This document shows, piece after piece, positions 54,446 to 64,000 of a stretch of DNA of 64,000 bases. Both the position numbers and the translations under genes were made by a program. The notes beneath the pieces were generated by a model, which searched no databases, was not told the origin of the DNA, and worked only from the letters and a program-made list of their open reading frames with translations. How positions within the stretch are numbered: position 1 is the first letter of the stretch; every line of letters begins with the position of its first letter. Source of the DNA: Cichorium intybus (Eukaryota; Streptophyta; Magnoliopsida; Asterales; Asteraceae); the NCBI GenBank assembly GCA_023525715.1, contig CM042016.1, positions 63,915,382 through 63,979,381 of the forward strand, in the 5' to 3' direction.

Positions 54446-54964
54446 TGTAGACAAATCGACTACAATAAATAATCGATAACTTCAAGATCGAAGTATAAAA
54501 CCCAAATATCACGATAGCGATTCAACGGAATATAAAACTATTTGAATAATCAACCAAGAATAAATCGAACGATAAAAAGAAAGAACACGCGATATTTACG
54601 TGGAAACCCAAATCGGGAAAAACCACGGGCGGAGGAAGCCGAGAACCAATTCACTATAATATTCAGTGTTTACAGAGATAGAGGAAAGAAAAAACAAATA
54701 TATCAAATATATATTTGTATGAATATGAGAGAAAGATGAAGATGTATTTTGAGGTGTGGTGTGTTTAATAAGCTTGGTTTCATTTCCTTTTATAGGCAAA
54801 TGAATGTATGAATTCAATTGTCTACTACCATCCAAGCTTGACAAACATGCTACCATCCATTCTTGACAAACATGCTACCACCCATTCTTGACAAATTAAA
54901 ACCACATGTGTAGAATGGTATTCTAGAAACCATCCAATGTTGAAGTTTGAAGGAAACTTCCACA
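54446..54964 (-). repeat. 3' LTR of the young Copia element
   Basis: A 519-bp copy of 59202-59720, next to the TSD ATAAC at 54441-54445 and the resumed host exon. Confidence 0.95.
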
Positions 54965-54976
54965 ATCTCCACCTTG
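54965..54976 (-). other. Polypurine tract
   Basis: On the minus strand AAGGTGGAGAT lies immediately before the 3' LTR (54964), as expected for plus-strand priming. Confidence 0.75.
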
Positions 54977-55144
54977 ACTTCAAATGAGACAGGATGAAAA
55001 ACTTTAACTTGCACAATGATCATGCAAAACAGTTTATCAACAGCTCATCATACTCCATATCTCTATAAGAATCTGCAAACACCATATGAGAACAAATTGA
55101 TTTCGAAAAGTAAATATACTTCCTCCACCACGAGCCTATCAGGC

Positions 55145-58100
55145 TCAAATGCGATCTGAAACACCCACAAAATCCAAACATGCTTTGAATTTGGCTATTG
55201 GAAGACTTTTAGTGAACATATCAGCAGGATTATCATTGGTGCTGATCTTGTTTACTGTAATATCGCCTTTAGCAATAACATCTCTGATGAAGTGATAACG
55301 AACATCAATATGCTTCGTTCGATCATGGAACATTTGATCCTTCGTCAGAAATATTGCACTTTGATTGTCACAAAAAACAGTGTTAACAGATAACTTGTTT
55401 GAAAGCTCACCTATCAACCGTTTCAACCAGAGGGCTTCCTTCACTGCTTCCATAGCAGCCATGTATTCGGCTTCGGTGGTGGATAACGCTACAGTAGATT
55501 GTAACTGCGCTTTCCAGCTAACTGCGCAATCACCCAAAGTAAACACGTACCCTGTAATCGATCGTCTTTTATCCAAGTCCTTTGCATAATCGGAATCCAC
55601 ATAACCAAGTACTCCACTATCGGTTTTACCAAACTGCAGACATAAAGATGAAGTACCTCGCAAGTACCGAAAAATCCATTTAACAGCAGCCCAATGCTCC
55701 TTTCCTGGATTCGCCATGTATCTGCTCACCATGCTTACCGCATATGACAAATCTGGACGTGTACAAATCATAGCATACATAAGAGATCCTACAGCACTGG
55801 AGTATGGTACCTTTGCCATGTATGCTATATCTTCTTCGGTGGTAGGACTTAAGGCGGATGATAGCTTGAAGTGGGCTGCGAAAGGAGTGCTGACTTCTTT
55901 TGCGTCATGCATATTGAAACGGTGCAGAACCTTCTCAATGTAGCTTTGTTGAGAAAGGTATAGAGTTCTTGCACTACGGTCTCGCACTATTTCCATTCCT
56001 AGAATTTTCTTGGCAGCACCCAAGTCCTTCATATCGAACTCAGCATTCAACTGGTCTTTTATCTTTTGAATCTCCTTTATATTCTTTGCTGCAATTAACA
56101 TGTCATCCACGTATAAAAGTAGATAGACCATTGAACCATCGTCACACTTCTTGTAGTAAACGCAGCTGTCGTAGGTGCACCTTTTCAGCTTGTGACTGGT
56201 CATAAATGAGTCAAACCTTTTATACCATTGTCGCGGAGATTGCTTGAGGCCATAAAGAGACTTCTTCAATTTGCACACGTAGCTTTCCTTGCCAGGAGCT
56301 ACAAAACCTTCAGGTTGTTGCATATATATCTCTTCCTCAAGCACACCATTTAAGAATGCTGTAGTAACATCAAGTTGCTCTAACTCATAGTCATGAGAGG
56401 CAACTAATCCCAACAAGACACGTATTGACGTGTGTTTCACAACCGGAGAGAAAATGTCGGTATAATCGATACCTGGGATTTGACTGTAGCCCTTGGCTAC
56501 TAAACGAGCTTTATATCTTGGTTTGTCACCAGGGTGGATAGCCTCCTTCAACTTGTAGACCCATTTGCACTTAACTGTCTTCTTACCCTTTGGAGCTAGA
56601 ACGAGATCCCATGTGCCATTTTTCTGAAGAGATTCCATCTCCTCGTGCATGGCAACCATCCACTTATTAGAATGTTTGGATTGAATGGCCTCGTTGTAGC
56701 TTGTGGGCTCCAGAACAGACTCAACTTCATTGGCAACTGTAAGTGCATAAGCGACAGAATTGGCTTGAACATATCTCTTTGGAGGTACAATCTGTCTGCG
56801 AGGTCTATCTCTTGCAATGGAGGGACTGTGAGGTTGGCTTGGAGCTTCGGCTGGCTCATGAGAAGAGGATTGTTGATTATTCGAGGGTTGAGAAACCTCG
56901 ACACCTTCATGAGACTGGTTCTCGAAAGATGAATTTAAAGGAAGCTCCACCTCCACTCGAACTTTGTCTTTTTCCAAATTTTCATTTTCTCTGGTCTGAA
57001 TGTTGGAGACAGGATGAAGCATGGCTTTTTCATCGAAGGTCACATCTCTTGATGTAATGACCTTCATAAGCTCTGGGCTCCACAATTTGAAACCTTTCAC
57101 TCCTGTCTTGTATCCAATAAAAATGCACTTAATGGCTCTTGGTTCTAATTTGCCATTATCAACCCGTGCATATGCTGGACATCCAAACGGTATTAATTTT
57201 GTGTAGTCAGCAGGCTTACCAGACCATAGCTCAAACGGAGTCTTCTTTCCAATAGTACGTGAGGGGGAGCGGTTGATAATATAGCATGCGGTGGAAGCTG
57301 CTTCGGCCCAAAAAGACTTTGGTAGCTTCGAGTGAGAGAGCATGCATCGGACCTTCTCCATGATGGTGCGGTTCATACGTTCCGCTACGCCGTTCTGCTG
57401 TGGTGTATGAACTACGGTACGATGCCTCGTAATTCCTTCCCTACGGCAATAGGAGTTGAATTCTTCAGAACAGAATTCCAGTCCATTATCAGTACGAAGG
57501 TATTTCACTTCAAAACCTGATTGCTTTTCAACCAATACTTTCCAATCTCTAAAAGTTTGGAATACTTCTCCCTTTGACTTTAAGAAGAACGACCATACCT
57601 TCCTGGAGTAGTCGTCAATAATAGTGAGCATATAAGAGGCTCCACCTTTCGATGTAACCTTTGCTGGTCCCCATAAATCCGAGTGTATGTAGTCGAGTGG
57701 TCCTTTTGTCGTATGTTTGCCACTGATAAAACTTACTCGCTTCTGCTTTCCGAACACACAATCTTCACAAAATTCAAGCTCAGTTGATTTATGCTCCCCA
57801 AGTAACCCCCTTCGGCTTAGTTCACTCATACCGTGGTATGACATATGACCGAGCCTGAGATGCCATAGGCGAGAATGATCAACATTGGAGAGGGATTTAG
57901 AACTAACCGAGACTTCGCCGGAGATAACTTGCCCATCCATAATGTAAAGGTTTGCGGATTTTCTAACTCCTCGGATGACCACAGAACCTTCCTTGAAAAT
58001 ATGGAGTTTCCCGTCTTTGCCAACAAACTCGTAACCTTTCTTCTCGAAAGTACCGAGACTTAGTAAATTTCGCCTAAGACCGGATACGTGCTTCACATCT

Positions 58101-59143
58101 TGAATCGTTCGAACAACGCCATCGAACATGCGGAACCTGAGTGTACCCCGTCCAATAATACGACACGAAGTGTCGTTACCCATTAGAACGTGGCCTTCGT
58201 TAACCTTTTCATATGAATGAAAAACGCTTCGGTTGGAGCTCATATGAAAAGTACACGCTGAATCAAGTACCCACTCACTCGTGGTTATTAAACCGTAGTC
58301 CGAAACGGATAGAAGTTCGCCATCGGAACCAGTTTCGGCAACATCGGCTTCAACGGTGTTATTGGTTGTTTTTCCCTTTGCGATTTCCTTCGCCTTCTCC
58401 TTGTTCTTTAACTTGAAACATTCATCGATCAGATGTCCCTTCTTGTGGCAATAATTGCAATATTTGCGATTGGATTTGGACTTAGATCTAGATCGGTTTT
58501 GTGAAGAGCTACCTCTCTCGTTAGGTCTCCCTCTGATGTTGAGACCTTCGGCTTTAGAATCGCTGCTGCTGTTCCCAACTATCTGCTTCATCTTTTCCTT
58601 TGAATCAAGAGCAGTCATTACCTCATCAAGGACAAGAGTGTCCCGAGAATAGATAATGGTGTCACGAAAGTGATCGTAGGAGTCTGGGAGAGAAGATAAT
58701 AAAAATAACGCCAAGTCTTCATCTTCGTATTTGACGTCCATATTCTCCAGATTTCCTACAAGCTCTTTAAAGGTAGAGAGGTGATCAGACAAAGAACTAC
58801 CTTCACTCATCTTTAGGTTAAAAAGTCGTTGCTTCAAGTGTAGCTTGTTGGGCAAGCTTTTCGTCATAAGTAGCTGCTCGAGTTTTAGCCAGAGAGCCGC
58901 TGCGGATGTCTCTTTCAACACATCTTGAAGAACGTCGTTGGATAGATGCAGACGGATCTGCGACGACGCCTTCAAATCTTTCGTTTCTTTTTCCTCAGTC
59001 GACCAAGTTGCCGGCATTTTCTCCATTCCTAATAGTGCTTTGTGGAGATCCATTTGGATCAACACATCTTTCATCTTTACTTGCCAGAGAGGGAATCTTG
59101 TGTTTCTGTCAAGTAAAGGAATATCGTACTTCATCGATGACAT
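55145..59143 (-). CDS. Copia gag-pol polyprotein, 1332 aa
   Basis: One open frame from an ATG 58 bp after the LTR. The gag domain has RFPLWQVKMKDVL near the N-terminus and a zinc knuckle CNYCHKKGHLIDEC at about 231-244. The protease core is VLDSACTFHMS (about 293). The pre-integrase region has HLRLGHMSYHG and CEDCVFGKQ. Integrase has HSDLWGP, DDYSRK and LRTDNGLEF. Reverse transcriptase has KWVYKLKE, DVTTAFLNGVLEE, LYGLKQSPRQW and LLYVDDMLIAAK. RNase H has GYVDSDYAKDLD, ALSTTEAEY and FCDNQSAIFL. The tail is ADMFTKSLP. Catalytic residues appear complete, so it may be autonomous. The RNase H and reverse transcriptase wording recalls Tnt1/Tork-type elements, not verified. Confidence 0.95.
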   Translation of the reverse strand: MSSMKYDIPLLDRNTRFPLWQVKMKDVLIQMDLHKALLGMEKMPATWSTEEKETKDLKASSQIRLHLSNDVLQDVLKETSAAALWLKLEQLLMTKSLPNKLHLKQRLFNLKMSEGSSLSDHLSTFKELVGNLENMDVKYEDEDLALFLLSSLPDSYDHFRDTIIYSRDTLVLDEVMTALDSKEKMKQIVGNSSSDSKAEGLNIRGRPNERGSSSQNRSRSKSKSNRKYCNYCHKKGHLIDECFKLKNKEKAKEIAKGKTTNNTVEADVAETGSDGELLSVSDYGLITTSEWVLDSACTFHMSSNRSVFHSYEKVNEGHVLMGNDTSCRIIGRGTLRFRMFDGVVRTIQDVKHVSGLRRNLLSLGTFEKKGYEFVGKDGKLHIFKEGSVVIRGVRKSANLYIMDGQVISGEVSVSSKSLSNVDHSRLWHLRLGHMSYHGMSELSRRGLLGEHKSTELEFCEDCVFGKQKRVSFISGKHTTKGPLDYIHSDLWGPAKVTSKGGASYMLTIIDDYSRKVWSFFLKSKGEVFQTFRDWKVLVEKQSGFEVKYLRTDNGLEFCSEEFNSYCRREGITRHRTVVHTPQQNGVAERMNRTIMEKVRCMLSHSKLPKSFWAEAASTACYIINRSPSRTIGKKTPFELWSGKPADYTKLIPFGCPAYARVDNGKLEPRAIKCIFIGYKTGVKGFKLWSPELMKVITSRDVTFDEKAMLHPVSNIQTRENENLEKDKVRVEVELPLNSSFENQSHEGVEVSQPSNNQQSSSHEPAEAPSQPHSPSIARDRPRRQIVPPKRYVQANSVAYALTVANEVESVLEPTSYNEAIQSKHSNKWMVAMHEEMESLQKNGTWDLVLAPKGKKTVKCKWVYKLKEAIHPGDKPRYKARLVAKGYSQIPGIDYTDIFSPVVKHTSIRVLLGLVASHDYELEQLDVTTAFLNGVLEEEIYMQQPEGFVAPGKESYVCKLKKSLYGLKQSPRQWYKRFDSFMTSHKLKRCTYDSCVYYKKCDDGSMVYLLLYVDDMLIAAKNIKEIQKIKDQLNAEFDMKDLGAAKKILGMEIVRDRSARTLYLSQQSYIEKVLHRFNMHDAKEVSTPFAAHFKLSSALSPTTEEDIAYMAKVPYSSAVGSLMYAMICTRPDLSYAVSMVSRYMANPGKEHWAAVKWIFRYLRGTSSLCLQFGKTDSGVLGYVDSDYAKDLDKRRSITGYVFTLGDCAVSWKAQLQSTVALSTTEAEYMAAMEAVKEALWLKRLIGELSNKLSVNTVFCDNQSAIFLTKDQMFHDRTKHIDVRYHFIRDVIAKGDITVNKISTNDNPADMFTKSLPIAKFKACLDFVGVSDRI

Positions 59144-59188
59144 GGTTGAAAATAGTTTTTACGAATCGTTATCGGAAAACCTGGATAG

Positions 59189-59201
59189 CTCTGATACCAA
59201 T
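59189..59201 (-). other. Primer binding site, tRNA-Met type
   Basis: The minus strand reads ATTGGTATCAGAG directly after the 5' LTR, the standard initiator tRNA-Met site. Confidence 0.88.
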
Positions 59202-59720
59202 TGTAGACAAATCGACTACAATAAATAATCGATAACTTCAAGATCGAAGTATAAAACCCAAATATCACGATAGCGATTCAACGGAATATAAAACTATTTG
59301 AATAATCAACCAAGAATAAATCGAACGATAAAAAGAAAGAACACGCGATATTTACGTGGAAACCCAAATCGGGAAAAACCACGGGCGGAGGAAGCCGAGA
59401 ACCAATTCACTATAATATTCAGTGTTTACAGAGATTGAGGAAAGAAAAAACAAATATATCAAATATATATTTGTATGAGTATGAGAGAAAGATGAAGATG
59501 TATTTTGAGGTGTGGTGTGTTTAATAAGCTTGGTTTCATTTCCTTTTATAGGCAAATGAATGTATGAATTCAATTGTCTACTACCATCCAAGCTTGACAA
59601 ACATGCTACCATCCATTCTTGACAAACATGCTACCACCCATTCTTGACAAATTAAAACCACATGTGTAGAATGGTATTCTAGAAACCATCCAATGTTGAA
59701 GTTTGAAGGAAACTTCCACA
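59202..59720 (-). repeat. 5' LTR of the young Copia element
   Basis: On the minus strand it starts TGTGGAAGTT and ends TTGTCTACA. It adjoins the PBS at 59201. Confidence 0.95.
59543..59550 (-). promoter_or_regulatory. TATA box in the 5' LTR
   Basis: TATAAAAG on the minus strand within the 5' LTR, about 170 bp from the start of the LTR, a normal place for the U3 promoter. The same motif is in the 3' LTR at 54787-54794, from which transcription into the rest of the helicase gene could start. Confidence 0.6.
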
Positions 59721-62700
59721 ATAACACTTTGGGCCAAATTCAAAACTCCATTATGTGTGCGAAAGTTCTCGCTTAATTGAAAAATCCTGGAGATTATTCC
59801 CTTTTCTGAACCCAAAAGAAAATGGCTGAAAAACAGCCACCTTATATCTTCAAATCTGAACCCAACGCCCTTTGCTATGGCCTGGGCTGTATCTCCAGAA
59901 AAAGCATAGCCCTCTTGAACATTTGTACACACGTATTTAAATAGCATAATCTGCCTCATTGTAAGATCTTGGACTTCATCAATATATACATAATCCATTG
60001 AATCTCCCTTGTACCCTTCGAATTCAAGCCTTCGATGAAGATCATTCACTAAATCAGCCAAATCAAAATTTTCCTTTTCCATTTTTATCTTCTCATATTG
60101 AACATATATGGAATAGATGATTTCTCTCTTCTGTGCATCCAAAATGGAAGTTCTGCCATCACAAAGAGCAACATAATCTTCTCTTGAGAGGATCCCATTA
60201 GGAATATTTCCTGCTGTGAAGCCACCCTTTATAACAGACATTATTTCAGTATAAACTGTGGAGGGGTCAAAACTTTTTCTCAGATTATTGTTGATGTGGT
60301 GCCAGTAAATTGAACAAAATCTCTCATAAGTAACTTCCTTCAACCTCATATATTGTTCCAAGAAACTGAGTCTTGAGTTACTTGTTTTATTGCCACAAAA
60401 GAGCTGCCTAACACATGGAAATCTCTCAAAGTATGATGTACCGACTGTTCCATCAAGCATTAGTAGGAATCTGTGGAATGTAATAATAAGTGGATATTTG
60501 TTGTGTGGAAGATGAATAAAATGATCTGGAATATCTTCGGACAGCATCATTTTATCAATATCATTCATATGAACTGAGCTGTTTTGGGACGAAGAACTCA
60601 CACTGCATGTCAATCTGCATATTTTAAGAAGTAGTCATCAGAAATTCATTACTTTCAAAAAATAATTAAATTCCTTGTGAACGAATATGAAACAAATTAT
60701 ACACAGATGGAAACTCAATAGCATTATATTCAACATTATATCAGAGGTGTATTTATTATGCTATCTCTGCATCAACAACTGATGTTAAAATTCGTTTGTT
60801 GTGTTGAATTAAGAGTATTATTAGACAAAAAAAATTAAAAGATTTCCCAATGGGATCCACAACCTTTTAAATTCACCGACTTGCTGCTTGACTGCATAAC
60901 AAAGTCTCGGACTAAGAGTGACAAATAATTGACGCAACACATCTTGCTTAACCTCCTCCTTGTCGTTCAAGTTCTCATGAAATCCTTCACATGCTAAATG
61001 GTGAAGCTGTTCATTTCGGTACAACTTTGTACTTAACACTGTAGTTTTTCCCGTCCCTGATCTTCCGAGGATAAAGCTGCTTTTGTCAAATAAAACAACA
61101 TTCTTTTCTTGTTCAGTTAGCTCTAAAGGAAGCCCGAGAGACCCACCATCACATCCAGAGATCAAACCATTTACTGCTCCTGATGAAAACGAGTAGAACT
61201 TCATTACAATCAAACTCTCTCGCACCTTCACATTTTCAGAAGAGACATTTCTATCAGCGCCATCCATACATGTTTCGTCACAATGCATTGTATTCTGTTG
61301 TTTATATTGAATAATTTCAGATGTCGCAGGCCAGTTCAATGGGAGCTCATAATCCCTGGAAATTCAAAATATATTTAGAAAATTTATGCATGTACGTATA
61401 ATAGACCATGTCATGAAAGTGGCGGTGATATTATTCATACCTTTGACCGCATCTTGCCTTGCAACGATCAATGTACTCCTGAGTATACAATTCTATGATT
61501 CCTTCTAAACACTTTACTAACGCAGCAATATCATGAAAGGGCAGTATATCCCAAACCTTCAATACTTGGACATAATGTGAATCCTTAACAATGTCTATTG
61601 TACATAGAAGGTGCAGTCCTTTAACTTTGAATTCTCTCATAAGTTCGGAATATTGGCTTTCACTAATAGAAGCTGCAGTCGAACTCCGTTTTGGCCGCCA
61701 GCCCGTAGAAAGCTTAAGCAGCATGAGAAGTACTAGTTTTTTGGTGTCCCACGACTCAATGTTTGAAAATGAGGTTATAAACTTGCTGCTGAAGAAAACC
61801 TGGACAAAAAAAGTTGAATGCATGGTGAACTAAATGTAACAACAGCACAAGATATCTAAAAGCCAAACTTTCATTGAACTGTTTACTTTTAATCCGCTAG
61901 GCGCTAACTAACGTTTTAGGGAGCAGAATAGGGCTTAATATTCTGAAAGCATGTAAAAAGCAGGATGCCTTTCATGTTAACGGGTTTCGGATTCTATAAA
62001 CCAGAAATCTGATGCGTTGATTAAAAAATGCATTCACTGAATGCCTGGGGCTAGTAATCAAAATTTACAATCCAAATACGAATAGTTTAAAACTTAGTTT
62101 GAATGTGAAAACGACAACAAAAACACTTTTACCATTTTTCTGCAAATAATTTGATGCATGATAATATGACCAACTTTATTAAATTGTAACTATAAAATTA
62201 GATTTTTGAACGATCTTATATAATATATAAAACTACTCGCAGAGGAATCGGTGCTTTGCACTTAAAGTAACAAGCGGAATTACCTTCCATGTGGTACTTC
62301 GGAAGAGTGAACTCTCCCCAATAAGTAACTCATCCAGCTGATGAAGATCTTTCTTGACTTCGACTATGACCTTTGCAAGGTCCTTGTGCTCATTTGCCTG
62401 AAAGAAACATTGACGGGCCTTAGCTTCGAGAAGCAATTGTTCCCAGTAAGACCCTCCGTTCAGGAGCACCCTTTCGTCTCCTAGAATCCATAGACAGAGT
62501 CTGCAAAAGCATATGTCAATCACCATAGTTCAAATGTCAGCGGAAAAGGAACATATAAATATGCTCATTAATTAATAAGATCCCACACCTTTCCGATTTC
62601 AGATAGACATCAGGGTTCAATCGACTTCTGTCGAGTTCGTTGCATGCATCTCCATCAGCTCCTGCTGTTGATATTATCGTAACATCTACTTCTCCATCCT

Positions 62701-63141
62701 GATAATCATGAAGAGACCCAACTTTTACCTTTAAAAGCTGGTTGTTTTCGTAGTGGATTTCAACTTTCTGTTGCAGACATTGAAGTTGAGCAGGGTATGG
62801 AGAAAACACGGCAATGCGAATCTTATGCTTTGATGAAGCACATTCTGTAACAGGATGGCAGAAGTCACTTATCAGAAACCGTCTGTATCATGCCTTGTGG
62901 AATTTCTAGAAAACGGGATACATAGTTTCATACCTTTATAGATTAACTGCAGTATCCGCAAGATGACCGCAACCTCAACCATGTTTGTCTCGACATTTTC
63001 AGCATCCACAACCTCTTTTTTAGAAAAAACGTTGATGAATGAAAATGGACCAAACATTGCACCAGGAATATAGCATTTTCGTTTTGCATTCACTTTGTTA
63101 CTCGAAGATAATTCCATCTCCAACCTCGCGAATTGAAGCAA
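59721..63141 (-). CDS. 5' part: Sen1 C-terminal lobe and UvrD motifs I-IV
   Basis: The first two exons match the end of a Sen1/UPF1-type helicase: AMFGPFSFINV, NMVEVAVI, VFSPYPAQLQCLQQKV, KVGSLHDYQDGEVDVTIIST, then LCLWILGDERVLLNGGSYW in exon 3. A linker precedes the UvrD-like domain. That domain has motif I (Walker A) ILGRSGTGKTT at about 61070-61035, motif II YVYIDEVQDLT (about 59985), motif III FSGDTAQAI (about 59910) and motif IV QLSENFRTH (about 59780). Introns between pieces have normal GT-AG ends and phases that fit. The open frame stops being host sequence at the Copia LTR (59720). The first exon has no Met start of its own in context, so the gene begins earlier or is truncated. Confidence 0.78.
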
Positions 63142-63820
63142 ACAACTTATTTTTACTAATGATTCTAAGGTATCATTCTCTTACTGTGACTTCGATTAAA
63201 GATTTATGTGAAGGTAGCAGACGTAGGTTAGATGGAAAGAAATGAGCTATCCGATTCCTTTGCAACCATGTATCCGTTTCACATTCCATCTTCAGAGAAA
63301 AATGAACCGTTTTACTTTTTGTGTTTGTAATCATCTCCTATAACGTAGGTCAGCAGGTTTTGTCTTTTACGGTTCAATAATAACATGTTGGGAATGACAA
63401 ATTTCTGAGTTAATGATTATTATTTACTTGTCCGTAAAAAAATAAAGGAATTATATATCCATACCCCTTTTTTTTTTTTTGCTACTTTTTATACCTGTTT
63501 ACCCCTTTAATAATTACTTAGTTGGTATGTCGGCTTTTTTTCAGAAACTTTTATAAAATTCTTAATTATCCCCACCAATAAAGTTACACTCAATTTTTGT
63601 GAAAAAATAAAACCGTGTTCAGGAATCGAAAAAAATACATTCAAAATCCGACTATAAAAAATTATATTCAAAAATCTGAAAAACAAATAATTCTAAAAGA
63701 CAACCAAAACTTCCGGCTACATCCTCCGGCCACCGGTATCCCAGCCCACCATAATCTCGGGCCACTAAACCAACCTAAAACAATATATGTTCAGAGAGAG
63801 AGAGAGAGAAACAGAAAGAT
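63142..63820. other. Upstream region of the helicase gene, no gene seen
   Basis: AT-rich. A minus-strand stretch (about 63290-63180) reads METD-like MECETDTWLQRNRIAHFF and may be a degenerate exon or leader, not recognised. Around 63455-63520 there is a looser copy of the arm of the hairpin at 63824-63972. An (AG)n run lies at 63793-63809. Confidence 0.4.
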
Positions 63821-63823
63821 CGT

Positions 63824-63972
63824 GATTACAGTTATTTTAGGAAAAAATATGTAGTAATTATTAGGGGATAAGAGGTAGAAAAAAAAGGATTACCTATCCA
63901 TGCCCTTTTTTTTTCTACCTCTTACCCTTTAATAATCACTACATTTTTTTTTTCCTAAAATAACTATAATCA
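63824..63972. repeat. Foldback hairpin, about 65-70-bp arms
   Basis: The left arm (63824-63888) contains GTTATTTTAGGAAAAAA, ATGTAGT, AGAGGTAGAAAAAAAAGG. The right arm (63903-63972) is its complement with small length changes in the A/T runs. The loop is about 14 bp. It may be a small foldback element or an RNA hairpin; no target duplication was fixed. Confidence 0.75.
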
Positions 63973-64000
63973 TTAGATAATAATTTTTTTATAATCATTG

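Larger units (their letters stand above)
54446..59720 (-). mobile_element. Very young complete Copia element, TSD ATAAC
   Basis: 5275 bp on the minus strand, with LTRs at 59202-59720 (5') and 54446-54964 (3'), both 519 bp. ATAAC flanks it at 54441-54445 and 59721-59725. By eye the LTRs differ at two sites only (AGAGATAGA/AGAGATTGA and GAATATGAG/GAGTATGAG). PBS, full ORF and polypurine tract are present. It lies in the same orientation as the host gene, inside a coding exon. Confidence 0.96.
49630..63141 (-). pseudogene. Sen1-UvrD-TPR-like helicase gene split by Copia
   Basis: One large gene reads right to left. Exons by splice sites: 63141-62934 (5' limit uncertain), 62844-62589, 62500-62284, 61800-61441, 61355-60864, 60614-59721 interrupted and resumed 54445-54158, 54043-53693, 53609-53375, and about 52904-49630. 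The product joins the last part of a Sen1-like helicase, a full UvrD-like helicase and a long helical-repeat tail. Plants have large proteins of this plan, often labelled TPR and ankyrin repeat-containing protein 1-like (TRANK1-like); their role is not established to my knowledge. Insertion of a 5.3-kb Copia element in exon 6 must break the normal mRNA unless it is spliced out. The Sen1 motor N-terminus, with its own Walker A, is not in the window. Confidence 0.8.

Overview
The window is A+T-rich nuclear DNA from a flowering plant, probably a eudicot. The evidence is GT-AG introns, a predicted plastid-targeted protein, captured pieces of plant genes (Rab GTPase, DOMON/cytochrome b561, DRG GTPase, eIF3a, O-fucosyltransferase), Copia elements primed by initiator tRNA-Met, a plant-type LINE ORF1, Helitrons and telomere-like TTTAGGG tracts. 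Asteraceae is my guess from the look of the LTRs; it is untested. Most of the window is transposable elements nested in one another or lying end to end. Only two host genes are visible, both on the minus strand.

Layout. 1-5265: LTR-type DNA holding a 2.6-kb solo LTR (1868-4502, target duplication CTGTT). 5266-9715: a Helitron with a Rab exon and a cytochrome b561 exon. 9716-11557: a 1.67-kb terminal-inverted-repeat element between two (TA)n runs. 11711-12775: an intact two-exon gene for a predicted chloroplast protein (DUF7734-like). 13038-18205: an old, broken Copia element with an inverted LTR-LTR block and a solo LTR inside. 18254-27211: an intact, young 9-kb Copia element. 27657-32567: (TA)n microsatellite DNA containing two foldback elements and a LINE remnant that has ORF1 but no reverse transcriptase. 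32568-37601: a Helitron with a decayed DRG GTPase. 37602-48512: more Helitron-type DNA with eIF3a and O-fucosyltransferase fragments, closed by a clear Helitron 3' end. 49630-63141: a large gene on the minus strand joining the C-terminal part of a Sen1-like helicase, a complete UvrD-like helicase and a long helical-repeat tail. 63142-64000: low-complexity DNA with a foldback hairpin.

The main result is that the large helicase gene is split inside a UvrD-domain exon by a very young Copia element (54446-59720). That element has a 5-bp target duplication (ATAAC), two 519-bp LTRs differing at two positions I could see, and a full 1332-codon ORF in the same orientation as the gene. All UvrD motifs lie intact on the two sides, so the break looks recent. 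A second theme is that (TA)n runs act as landing sites: two Helitrons, a LINE and three inverted-repeat elements abut or sit inside them. I found no rRNA, tRNA, CRISPR or prokaryotic feature, and no convincing new enzymatic or defence system; the novelty is in element structure and in the disrupted fusion helicase.
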